The notes under the pieces were generated by a model that made no database searches, was not told where the DNA came from, and saw nothing but the letters and a program-made list of their open reading frames with translations. Both the position numbers and the translations under genes were made by a program. A stretch of DNA of 48,258 bases from Empedobacter stercoris (GTDB taxonomy: Bacteria; Bacteroidota; Bacteroidia; Flavobacteriales; Weeksellaceae): assembly GCF_965137335.1 (NCBI RefSeq), contig NZ_CBCRZD010000021.1; one strand, written 5' to 3'. Shown piece after piece: positions 8,624 to 15,838 of this stretch (positions are counted from its first letter, which is position 1; each line of letters opens with the position of its first letter).

Positions 8624-10399
8624 ATGGAAAAAATCACTGATCGTCTTTCAGCCTTGAGAGAAGTTATGAAACAAAATGGTGTAAGTGCAACTATTATTCC
8701 AGGTACAGATCCTCACGGAAGCGAATATTTACCAAATCGTTGGAAAGAACGTGAATGGATTTCAGGTTTCAATGGTTCGGCTGGTACGGCAGTTGTCACG
8801 TTAGAAAAAGCTGCTATTTGGACAGATTCGAGATATTTTATTCAAGCAGAAGATCAATTGAAAGATACTACTTTCGAATTGATGAAAATGAAAATGCCTG
8901 AAACTCCTTCTATCAACGAATGGATTATTTCTCAATTAAAAGAAGGAGAAGTTGTTGGACTTAATCCGCAAATGTTTGCACACAATTCATTTGTAGAAAT
9001 GGAAAATGAATTTACATTCAATCAACTTGCTGTAAAATCAATTGATTTAATTGACTTAACGAATAAAAACCGTGATGAATTACCTCAAAATCAATTCTAC
9101 ATTTATGATGTTAAATTTGCTGGAAAATCAGCTGCAAATAAAATTTCGGAGGTACGAAATGAAATGAAAAAAGCAAATACAAACGTTTATTTCATGAACT
9201 CGTTAGACGAAATCGCATGGTTATTTAATATTCGTGGAAATGATGTTAATTTTAATCCTTTGACAATTTCATATGCGGCAGTAGATACAGAAAATGCTTA
9301 TTTATTCATAGATGAAGCGAAAGTAACTCCCCTTGCAAAATCTGCTTTAGCAGCTGAAGGCGTTATGATTAAATCATATTTGGAAATATATGATTATCTA
9401 CAAAACTTAAATGAAAAATCGCACGTTTTGGTGGATGGAAATCGTATCAACCAATCGCTTTACGAAGCTATACCTTCATCATCAACGATCAAATTAGCTT
9501 CATCAATTGTAACACATCTAAAATCACAAAAAAACGAAGTTGAATTAGATGGTTTCCGCCAAGCAATGGTAAAAGATGGTGTTGCATTGACGAAATTTTT
9601 TATGTGGTTAGAAGAAAATATCGAACAAAATATCAATGAAGTTACGGTTGCAGATAAATTAATCGAATTAAGAGCTCAACAAGAAAACTTTAAAGGTGCA
9701 AGTTTCGGAACGATTTGTGGTTACGCTGATCACGGTGCGATGAATCATTATTCTGCAACTCCAGAATCTGCTTATACATTAGGAAAAGAGGAAATGTTAT
9801 TGATTGATTCGGGCGCACAATTTTTAGAAGGAACAACAGATATCACACGTACATTGATGTTAGGTGAGCCAACTGCTCAACAAAAAATTGATTATACATT
9901 GGTTTTAAAAGGAAATATAGCTTTATCAGAAGCTGTTTTTCCTGTTAATTCTCGTGGTTCTTTGTTAGATGTTTTATCACGTAAAGCGCTTTGGGAAAAT
10001 GGTTTTAATTACGGACATGGAACAGGTCATGGCGTTGGACATTTCTTATGTGTACACGAGGGGCCGCAAAGTATTCGATTAGAAGAGAATTTAACTCCTC
10101 TAAAAGTAGGAATGGTTCTTTCGAACGAACCTGGTTTGTACCGCGATGGTGAATACGGAATTCGTATCGAAAACTTAATGGTTGTTCAACCAGCGATGTC
10201 AACTCAGTTTGGGGATTTCTTGAAGTTTGAAATTCTTACTGTTTCTCCGATTGATACAAAATTAATTGATAACAATTTGATGACTACTCAAGAAATTGAG
10301 TGGTTAAATAACTATCACCAATTTGTATTCGAAAAAATTTCTCCATTCTTAGATGAGAAAGAAACAACTTGGTTGAAAGAGAAATGTAAAGCGATATAA
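8624..10399 (+). CDS. Aminopeptidase P (Xaa-Pro aminopeptidase), M24B family
   Basis: A 591-residue three-domain aminopeptidase P of the larger, eukaryote-like (XPNPEP1) size, not the 440-residue E. coli PepP size. It removes an N-terminal residue preceding proline from peptides. Two creatinase-like N-terminal domains (about 1-310) precede the pita-bread catalytic domain. The metal site is intact: the Asp pair in LLIDSGAQFLEGTTDITRT, the His in GVGHFLCVHEG, and the Glu residues in SNEPGLY and IRIENL. There is no signal peptide, so it is cytoplasmic. It is monocistronic, followed by a hairpin terminator. A weak promoter-like TACCTTTC lies at 8581-8588. Confidence 0.93.
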   Translation: MEKITDRLSALREVMKQNGVSATIIPGTDPHGSEYLPNRWKEREWISGFNGSAGTAVVTLEKAAIWTDSRYFIQAEDQLKDTTFELMKMKMPETPSINEWIISQLKEGEVVGLNPQMFAHNSFVEMENEFTFNQLAVKSIDLIDLTNKNRDELPQNQFYIYDVKFAGKSAANKISEVRNEMKKANTNVYFMNSLDEIAWLFNIRGNDVNFNPLTISYAAVDTENAYLFIDEAKVTPLAKSALAAEGVMIKSYLEIYDYLQNLNEKSHVLVDGNRINQSLYEAIPSSSTIKLASSIVTHLKSQKNEVELDGFRQAMVKDGVALTKFFMWLEENIEQNINEVTVADKLIELRAQQENFKGASFGTICGYADHGAMNHYSATPESAYTLGKEEMLLIDSGAQFLEGTTDITRTLMLGEPTAQQKIDYTLVLKGNIALSEAVFPVNSRGSLLDVLSRKALWENGFNYGHGTGHGVGHFLCVHEGPQSIRLEENLTPLKVGMVLSNEPGLYRDGEYGIRIENLMVVQPAMSTQFGDFLKFEILTVSPIDTKLIDNNLMTTQEIEWLNNYHQFVFEKISPFLDEKETTWLKEKCKAI

Positions 10400-10448
10400 A
10401 TCTTTGACATAAATAGTTAACTGAATTCATTTCGGAATTATTCAAAAT

Positions 10449-10477
10449 AAAATCCTATTCGGCATGAATAGGATTTT
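10449..10477 (+). terminator. Hairpin terminator after the aminopeptidase P gene
   Basis: Stem AATCCTATTC (10451-10460) / GAATAGGATT (10466-10475), loop GGCAT, extended by A-T pairs and followed by a T-tract. Confidence 0.85.
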
Positions 10478-10503
10478 TTGTTTTCTAACTTTTTTTGTAT
10501 TAT

Positions 10504-10518
10504 TGCAACATATTTGCA
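10504..10518 (+). promoter_or_regulatory. Palindrome TGCAA-N5-TTGCA over the promoter of the Fur-family gene
   Basis: A perfect inverted repeat TGCAA / TTGCA with a five-base centre CATAT. It overlaps CATATTTG (10509-10516), a seven-of-eight -7 element, and ends eight bases before the regulator's ATG. Fur-family repressors bind short palindromes over their own promoters, so this is a candidate autoregulatory operator. That role is inferred. Confidence 0.45.
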
Positions 10519-10525
10519 TTAAGAG

Positions 10526-10906
10526 ATGAAACGACGAAATACACCAACCAAACAAGCGGTTATTGATTTGTTCAATTCGTGTTCTACTGCATTGAATCAA
10601 GAACAAATTGAGACACAATTGCAAGGAAAAATGGATAGAGCGACAATTTATCGTATTCTAAATAATTTTTGCGATGATGGAATGATGCATAAAGTTGTTG
10701 GCGATGATGGTGTAAACTATTTTGCGATGTGCAAAACAAGTTGTGAACACACCCAACATCATCACGATCATTTTCATTTTCGCTGTACAACTTGCAATCA
10801 ATTAATTTGTTTGAAAGAAGAAATAAAAATTAATTTACCCGAAGGTTTCTCAATGCAAGATTGTAATTGTGTCATTACAGGAACTTGTCCAAATTGCCAA
10901 AAATAA
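10526..10906 (+). CDS. Fur-family metal-responsive transcriptional repressor (probably zinc)
   Basis: A 126-residue repressor with an N-terminal winged helix (about 5-60; DRATIYRILNNF is the recognition segment) and a C-terminal metal-binding half. That half contains a His-rich stretch (HTQHHHDHFHF, 75-85) and two structural CxxC pairs (Cys87/Cys90 and Cys121/Cys124) for the zinc site. The length is somewhat shorter than typical Fur. The downstream ZIP-type importer gene suggests it senses zinc, like Zur, rather than iron; that is context-based. A palindrome overlapping its promoter is a likely autoregulatory site. It leads a three-gene operon and the next gene starts five bases later. Confidence 0.88.
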   Translation: MKRRNTPTKQAVIDLFNSCSTALNQEQIETQLQGKMDRATIYRILNNFCDDGMMHKVVGDDGVNYFAMCKTSCEHTQHHHDHFHFRCTTCNQLICLKEEIKINLPEGFSMQDCNCVITGTCPNCQK

Positions 10907-10911
10907 CAACA

Positions 10912-11640
10912 ATGGATTTACAATGGTTTGTAAAATGGTTTAACTCGCCATATTATCATATTTTATACAAAAACAGAAGCTTAACAGAAGCAGAAGATTT
11001 TATCAAAAAAATCACCCATTACTTACAACTTCCGCAACATGCAAAACTGTTGGATTTAGCTTGTGGAAAAGGCCGACATTCGATTACGTTGAATAAATTA
11101 GGATTTGATGTTTTGGGAATAGATTTAGCCGAAGCAAGTATTTCTTTTGCAAAACAATATGAAAATGAACACTTAAAATTTGAAGTACACGATATGCGCG
11201 AAGTGTATCATCCAAACGAGTTTGATGCTGTTTTCAATTTATTTACAAGTTTTGGTTACTTCGAGAAATATGAAGATAATTTTAGCGTTTTTGAAGCCGT
11301 AAAACAACAAATTAAATCGCATGGAATTTTTGTGTTGGATTATCTGAATGCAGAAAAAGTTGTTTCACACATGATTCCCTATGAGGAAAAAGTAATTGAC
11401 GGAATTTTATTTAAAATCACAAAGTCAATTGAAAATGGATTTATTAAAAAAGAAATTGATTTTGAAGATAAAGGCGAAACTTTTCATTTCGAAGAATATG
11501 TTCGATTGATTTATTTCAATGATTTCAAAAAAATATATGAAACTGAAGGTTTTGTATTAGACAAAGCTTTTGGGAATTACAATTTGGATGATTTTAATGA
11601 ACAAACATCCGACCGATTAATTTTAGTATTAAACAAATGA
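10912..11640 (+). CDS. Class I SAM-dependent methyltransferase in the metal operon
   Basis: A 242-residue methyltransferase with motif I LLDLACGKGRHS (about 44-55), motif II GIDLAEASISFA, and a downstream VHDMRE segment. I chose the ATG at 10912 because MDLQWFVKWFNSPYYH is the usual N terminus of this family, and the upstream extension to 10867 would overlap the repressor gene. It lies five bases after the repressor stop and overlaps the ZIP gene by four bases (ATGA), so it is locked into the operon. The substrate is unknown; any direct role in metal homeostasis is not evident, and it may simply be co-expressed. Confidence 0.82.
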   Translation: MDLQWFVKWFNSPYYHILYKNRSLTEAEDFIKKITHYLQLPQHAKLLDLACGKGRHSITLNKLGFDVLGIDLAEASISFAKQYENEHLKFEVHDMREVYHPNEFDAVFNLFTSFGYFEKYEDNFSVFEAVKQQIKSHGIFVLDYLNAEKVVSHMIPYEEKVIDGILFKITKSIENGFIKKEIDFEDKGETFHFEEYVRLIYFNDFKKIYETEGFVLDKAFGNYNLDDFNEQTSDRLILVLNK

Positions 11641-12344
11641 AAGAAAGTTTAATCTTAATTTCAAGTGTTTTAATTGGTGTGATATTCTCTCGAATTTTAC
11701 TCAAAAACAAACACAACTCAAAATTACTGCTCACCTTTAGTGGTGCTTATTTCTTAGCGATGACCGTTTTAGAAATATTGCCTCAAGTTTACGGACATCC
11801 CTCAGATCATCATAGTCATCATTCGATTGGTTTGTTTGTTTTGTTAGGGGTTATTGTGCAATATATTTTAGAAACAGTGAGCAAAGGTGTCGAGCACGGA
11901 CATATACATTTGCATAAAAAAGAGCAGTTTCCATTCGGAATTTTTGGAGGATTATTTCTTCACTCTATTATCGAAGGAATTCCCGTTGCAAATGCAGCTT
12001 CACATGATTTTATGTGGGCAATTTTTGTACATAATATTCCTGTTTCGATGATTTTATTTAGCGCATTGTGTCAACATACAGAATCTAATGCAAAACGTTT
12101 TCTCTTTATGTCTTTGTTTGCATTAGCCGCTCCAATAGGTTATTTCTTAGGAAAACACACCATTATTTCGAACTATTCATTAGAAATGAGCGCAATTGTT
12201 TCTGGAATATTCTTACACATTTCAACGGTCATTTTATTCGAAAGTAACGAAGGACACAAATTTAATCTACAAAAATTTGGCTCAATTATAATTGGATTTT
12301 TATTGGCTTATTTAACCGTTTCTATGCATGTACATTCGCACTAA
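11637..12344 (+). CDS. ZIP-family divalent metal (zinc) transporter
   Basis: A 235-residue polytopic protein with about seven or eight membrane helices. The ZIP signatures are present: HSIIEGIPVANA in a central helix, whose His and Glu form the metal site, and HNIPVSM in the following helix. A His-rich loop near residues 53-62 (HPSDHHSHHS) and another at HGHIHLHKK are typical of zinc-handling loops. It probably imports Zn2+ across the inner membrane. The start overlaps the methyltransferase stop, and control by the Fur-family repressor at the head of the operon would close a simple feedback loop. Metal specificity is inferred. Confidence 0.88.
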   Translation: MKESLILISSVLIGVIFSRILLKNKHNSKLLLTFSGAYFLAMTVLEILPQVYGHPSDHHSHHSIGLFVLLGVIVQYILETVSKGVEHGHIHLHKKEQFPFGIFGGLFLHSIIEGIPVANAASHDFMWAIFVHNIPVSMILFSALCQHTESNAKRFLFMSLFALAAPIGYFLGKHTIISNYSLEMSAIVSGIFLHISTVILFESNEGHKFNLQKFGSIIIGFLLAYLTVSMHVHSH

Positions 12345-12351
12345 AATAAAA

Positions 12352-12380
12352 AAAAGAAGTTCAAAATTTGAACTTCTTTT
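12352..12380. terminator. Bidirectional hairpin terminator after the ZIP gene
   Basis: Near-perfect palindrome with core GAAGTTCAAA / TTTGAACTTC, flanked by A- and T-tracts. It sits between convergent genes. Confidence 0.85.
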
Positions 12381-12385
12381 TTTTA

Positions 12386-12979
12386 TTATAACATTTTTCG
12401 ATGATCTAAAACTAAAATTTCTCCGTTTGAGACAAATTTCCATTTTTGATCTTTTTTGCATTCATTTTTTTCAGTCGTTGATTTAATATCAAATGCGACT
12501 TCTTTTCCCTTCATCGAAATTGAAGTGTGGTAATCACAATCTTCAATTTTTACATTTGTCGAAACAAAGTCATTCGCTAATATTTCTGTTTCAGGAATTG
12601 CTTTTATCACTTCATTAATAATATTTAAATCCAATTCATTGTAAATTAATTCAAAATTATCCTTTACCAAATTTGTTGACAAACGAAAAGAATTTGATTC
12701 TACATCTGTTCTAATCGTCGTATTTTTTGTGCTCAAGTTTAATTCTTCAACACGTTTTGGACAATCTAAATAGTCTGGAAATTTAATTGATTCTTTACTT
12801 TGTAAATCTTTTTGAAATGCTTTAATTTCATAAAACAATTGTTTTTTATCCTCAGAAGCATCTTTAAATTCTGATGTTTCAGAAAGTTCTAACGTTGTAA
12901 GCTGTTTAACTTCTGACTTGTTCTCGGTGCAATTAAAGAAGAATAAAAATGTAAAAAGTGAGTAAATGTAATGTTTCAT
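12386..12979 (-). CDS. Hypothetical lipoprotein
   Basis: A 197-residue protein with a short hydrophobic signal ending in FFFNC (Cys17), consistent with a lipoprotein although the position -3 residue is Phe rather than Leu. After an acidic linker the mature part has two cysteines, in YLDCPKR and EDCDYH, and another in NECKKDQKW near the C terminus. I recognise no domain. It is monocistronic, convergent with the ZIP gene and shares its terminator. The two middle cysteines could form a disulfide in the periplasm. No function is proposed. Confidence 0.65.
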   Translation of the reverse strand: MKHYIYSLFTFLFFFNCTENKSEVKQLTTLELSETSEFKDASEDKKQLFYEIKAFQKDLQSKESIKFPDYLDCPKRVEELNLSTKNTTIRTDVESNSFRLSTNLVKDNFELIYNELDLNIINEVIKAIPETEILANDFVSTNVKIEDCDYHTSISMKGKEVAFDIKSTTEKNECKKDQKWKFVSNGEILVLDHRKML

Positions 12980-13049
12980 AAGCTTGTAGATTTTAATTAC
13001 CTAATTTACAAAATATAACACTCAATTTCAATAATTTAACACTCCCTAA

Positions 13050-13748
13050 TTATAGGTATTTTTTCAAATCCAATTTCAATATTTCTCCAACTTTAGTAAA
13101 TTCCTCATTAACTTTCGCATGAAGCGTGATTTTTTTATTTGAAACAGGATGATTAAACACTAACTCATGGGCATGAAGCATCATTCCTTTCAATCCAAAA
13201 TTCTCTAACCACAATTTATTCTGTTTATTACAGCCATGTGGACGACTTCCTAAAATAGGATGAAAAATGTGCCGAAAATGTTTTCGCAATTGATGCATTC
13301 GACCAGTTTCTGGAATTGCTTCAACCAAACAATAACGAGAAGTTGGATGATTATTGAAAGCCAATTCAATTTCAGCTGTTTGCAAGCGATGAAAGTAAGT
13401 AATTGCGTTTTGTTTTACACCATCATCATTGGTTAAATCATAATCTATTGTTAGCTCTTCTGGTGCCCAACCACGTAATATCGCCAAATATTTTTTTTCG
13501 ACCGCACGTGTGGCAAAACGGTCATTCATAATTTTTAGACTTTCTTTATCTAAAGCAAATAAAAGTACGCCAGATGTTTTGCGATCTAAACGATGAACGG
13601 GATAAACGTGTTGCCCTCCTATTTGGTTGCGCAACTCTTGAACTGCAAAAACAGAAGCATCTCGCGCATAAAAAGATTTATGAACCAATAAACCACTTGG
13701 CTTATTAATGGCAATAATATAGTCGTCTTGGTAAAGAATTTCTAACAT
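13050..13748 (-). CDS. truC: tRNA pseudouridine(65) synthase TruC
   Basis: A 232-residue RluA-family pseudouridine synthase. The N terminus MLEILYQDDYIIAINKPSG and the active-site HRLDRKTSG (Asp55 as nucleophile) match TruC, which converts U65 of tRNA to pseudouridine. The TGRMHQLRKHF motif and the final KVNEEF region are also family-typical. There is no S4 domain, as expected for TruC. The start is well supported by alignment from memory to E. coli TruC, which begins MLEILYQD. Unusually, a TATTTTTG promoter element ends only four bases before the ATG and is fused to the T-tract of the upstream gene's terminator. Confidence 0.92.
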   Translation of the reverse strand: MLEILYQDDYIIAINKPSGLLVHKSFYARDASVFAVQELRNQIGGQHVYPVHRLDRKTSGVLLFALDKESLKIMNDRFATRAVEKKYLAILRGWAPEELTIDYDLTNDDGVKQNAITYFHRLQTAEIELAFNNHPTSRYCLVEAIPETGRMHQLRKHFRHIFHPILGSRPHGCNKQNKLWLENFGLKGMMLHAHELVFNHPVSNKKITLHAKVNEEFTKVGEILKLDLKKYL

Positions 13749-13752
13749 TGAG

Positions 13753-13760
13753 CAAAAATA
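13753..13760 (-). promoter_or_regulatory. -7 promoter element abutting the truC start codon
   Basis: TATTTTTG on the minus strand, an exact TAnnTTTG match, ending four bases before the ATG at 13748. Transcription would start at or next to the start codon. It overlaps the T-tract of the terminator at 13760-13791. Confidence 0.4.
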
Positions 13761-13791
13761 AAAAGAGATTTGGTTTAATAAATCTCTTTTT
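13760..13791 (-). terminator. Hairpin terminator of the SPFH gene
   Basis: Twelve-base-pair perfect stem AAAAAGAGATTT / AAATCTCTTTTT with an eight-base loop, directly downstream of the SPFH gene on the minus strand. Confidence 0.85.
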
Positions 13792-13814
13792 GAATAATAA
13801 TTATGTAGATAATG

Positions 13815-14609
13815 TTAATTAACTGCTTTGAAAAACGAAGGAGCGTTTCCATAAATAGCTGTTTTTCCATCCCACTTTTCTATAAATTGTTGTTGAATCA
13901 ATAATTGATTTAAAGAAACTTTTCTCAATTCATTTGCTCTTGCTTCAGCTTCGGCTTGTACAATTAATTTTTTAGCATTTGCTTCCGCAACTTTTAATTC
14001 GTTTTCTACACGTTGTGCTTCTTGTATCGCGGCATTTTTAGCATTAATGGCTTTTGTAATTGCTTCAGGATATTGAATTCCACTTGTCAATTGTTCTAAA
14101 ATAAATCCTTCTTGTTTCAAAAATGCATTCATTTTTTGCTGAACTCCATTTTCAAAAGCTTCGCGGCTGCTAATGATTTGATCTGTAGTAAATTTATTAA
14201 ACTCGATACGGTAAACATCTTTGATATGATTAACTAAAGTATTCTGTAAAACTTCGTTAATATTACGACGATATTTTTTGAAAATTTTTGGCGATTCTCC
14301 ATCTATAACTTTAAGCGAAATTGTAGGGTCAACCGTAAAAACAGAACCATCTTTTGCATTAACTGTGAATGCTTCATAATTAATAGTCTGCACATAAGTT
14401 GGAATTTCGAACACTTGTTCTGTCAAAGGATTATACCAAACTCGACCCGTTACTAAAGCAACATCTTGCACACCTTTGTCTGATCCGTACATTTTGACAA
14501 GTAAACCTTCGTGACCAGCATCAATGCGTTCTGTACAAGCTATTGCAACAACTAATAAAAATAATGAAAGTGTTCCTCCTGCAATTAATTTGATTAAATT
14601 TTTATTCAT
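13815..14609 (-). CDS. SPFH/prohibitin-family protein with lipoprotein-like signal
   Basis: A 264-residue protein with a hydrophobic N terminus ending in AIAC (Cys25), so it is probably a lipoprotein or N-terminally anchored. An SPFH/Band 7 domain follows (about 30-200), then an Ala/Glu-rich helical stretch (about 190-245) that probably forms a coiled coil. Such proteins assemble into large membrane-associated rings and are linked to membrane organisation and protease control, but no precise role is known for this group. The gene overlaps the upstream small membrane protein gene by eight bases and ends before a strong terminator. The lipobox position -3 is Ala, so lipidation is likely but not certain. 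Confidence 0.8.
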   Translation of the reverse strand: MNKNLIKLIAGGTLSLFLLVVAIACTERIDAGHEGLLVKMYGSDKGVQDVALVTGRVWYNPLTEQVFEIPTYVQTINYEAFTVNAKDGSVFTVDPTISLKVIDGESPKIFKKYRRNINEVLQNTLVNHIKDVYRIEFNKFTTDQIISSREAFENGVQQKMNAFLKQEGFILEQLTSGIQYPEAITKAINAKNAAIQEAQRVENELKVAEANAKKLIVQAEAEARANELRKVSLNQLLIQQQFIEKWDGKTAIYGNAPSFFKAVN

Positions 14610-14796
14610 TCGTAAAATAGATTTTTTTGAAAATAATTAAAGTTGTAAAAATTAAAATACTTAACAATACGACGCCTATAACAACATGCAGTGTATTTGG
14701 TTCGCTAATTAATCCAAATATATATTGAATAGCAAACAATATAAACAGTAACCAAATGGGTACAAATGCAATTTTTAAAATTGTTTTGTTCGACAT
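14602..14796 (-). CDS. Small two-helix membrane protein upstream of the SPFH gene
   Basis: A 64-residue protein with two hydrophobic helices (about 7-30 and 36-56) separated by a short polar loop (SEPNT). It has no recognisable domain. Its stop lies inside the start of the SPFH gene (eight-base overlap), which indicates translational coupling and a likely partner relationship. I see no promoter consensus immediately upstream. It may help membrane placement of the SPFH protein; that is inference only. Confidence 0.6.
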   Translation of the reverse strand: MSNKTILKIAFVPIWLLFILFAIQYIFGLISEPNTLHVVIGVVLLSILIFTTLIIFKKIYFTNE

Positions 14797-14901
14797 AATT
14801 TAAGTTTTGTTAAAAATATCATAAATAAATTTAATTTATAACATAATTAATCATTGTAAATAGTATTTATTATATTTATATTTATCGAATGTTTTAAAAA
14901 T

Positions 14902-15639
14902 ATGAAGAAAGGATTAATTATTGGAAAAGGTTGGTTGGGAAGTCGCTTAGAAGAACATCTTGCAAAACACTATCAAATTACTTCAACCAAACGACAGTCT
15001 GATGCTCCAAATTGCCTTTCGATCAATTTCGATCAAACATCATTACAACGTATCGATACCAGTATATTCGAGTTTATTATTATTACCATTCCTTTTGGAA
15101 AACGCAATACTACAGATGAGTTGAGAATTAGATTTAATCAAATTATTCAGTTTATCGGAACATATAGTCGACCACTTTTTTTGATAAGTAGTACTGGAAT
15201 TTATCCAGATGTAGAAAAAATTATCAGCGAAAATACGTTAGAAAAAGATAAGCTAAATCAACCTTATTTATTTATTGAAAACAAATTGCAAATGCAATTT
15301 CCGCAGCTTAATATCCTAAGATTAGGAGGTTTGATGGGCGATAATCGCCGTTTATCAAACTATTTAAATTTTGAACGTCCTCATTTGAATCAAGTTGTTA
15401 ATCATGTTCATTTTGAAGATGTTTGTCGAATTATAGCACAATTAATTCAACAAAATAAAACTTCATCTATTTATAATATTGTTGCACCAAAACATCCTAC
15501 AAAAGAAGAAATTTTAAATTATCAACAACATCAAAAAATAATAAATTCTGAAATAAAAAAAGGTAAAATAATCTCGTCGGATAAAATTATCAACGAATTG
15601 AATTACCAATTTATATTTCCAAATCCACTTTATTTTTAA
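14902..15639 (+). CDS. NAD(P)-dependent epimerase/YeeZ-like Rossmann protein
   Basis: A 245-residue protein with a dinucleotide-binding start, GKGWLGSRL (about 8-16), a variant of GxGxxG. An ISSTGIYPD segment near 95-103 and a VHFEDVCRII segment near 175 follow; both are usual in atypical extended SDR proteins of the YeeZ/NAD-dependent epimerase group. The classic YxxxK catalytic pair is not evident in its normal place, although Y-L-F-I-E-N-K follows about 30 residues later. Substrate unknown. It is monocistronic; its stop is one base from that of the convergent 38-codon gene. Confidence 0.7.
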   Translation: MKKGLIIGKGWLGSRLEEHLAKHYQITSTKRQSDAPNCLSINFDQTSLQRIDTSIFEFIIITIPFGKRNTTDELRIRFNQIIQFIGTYSRPLFLISSTGIYPDVEKIISENTLEKDKLNQPYLFIENKLQMQFPQLNILRLGGLMGDNRRLSNYLNFERPHLNQVVNHVHFEDVCRIIAQLIQQNKTSSIYNIVAPKHPTKEEILNYQQHQKIINSEIKKGKIISSDKIINELNYQFIFPNPLYF

Positions 15640-15640
15640 C

Positions 15641-15757
15641 CTATCTTCTTGGATTCTTGCGTTTATTGTTTAAAACAAGAAGAAAAATCACAATTGATAA
15701 AACCGTAATTAAAATGGTGTCCCAATGTTCTTTGAATAGTGTACTTATATGATCCAT
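15641..15757 (-). CDS. 38-residue single-pass membrane microprotein
   Basis: A short reading frame from ATG at 15757 to TAG at 15641. A polar N terminus (M-D-H-I-S-T-L-F-K-E-H-W) is followed by one hydrophobic helix (about 13-29, rich in Ile, Leu and Val) and a strongly basic tail (NNKRKNPRR). This layout, with positive charges after a single helix, is typical of real inner-membrane microproteins. It lies downstream of the lpdA terminator and is convergent with the epimerase-like gene. No family is known to me. Confirmation needs conservation or expression data. Confidence 0.5.
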   Translation of the reverse strand: MDHISTLFKEHWDTILITVLSIVIFLLVLNNKRKNPRR

Positions 15758-15788
15758 TTTGATTTGTATTTAATTTTAAAAATAATAA

Positions 15789-15816
15789 AAAAAGCTGTTC
15801 TCACGAACAGCTTTTT
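15789..15816 (-). terminator. Hairpin terminator of lpdA
   Basis: Twelve-base-pair perfect stem AAAAAGCTGTTC / GAACAGCTTTTT, loop TCAC, just downstream of lpdA on the minus strand. Confidence 0.88.
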
Positions 15817-15838
15817 GAATTTATCTTAAATCTATTGA

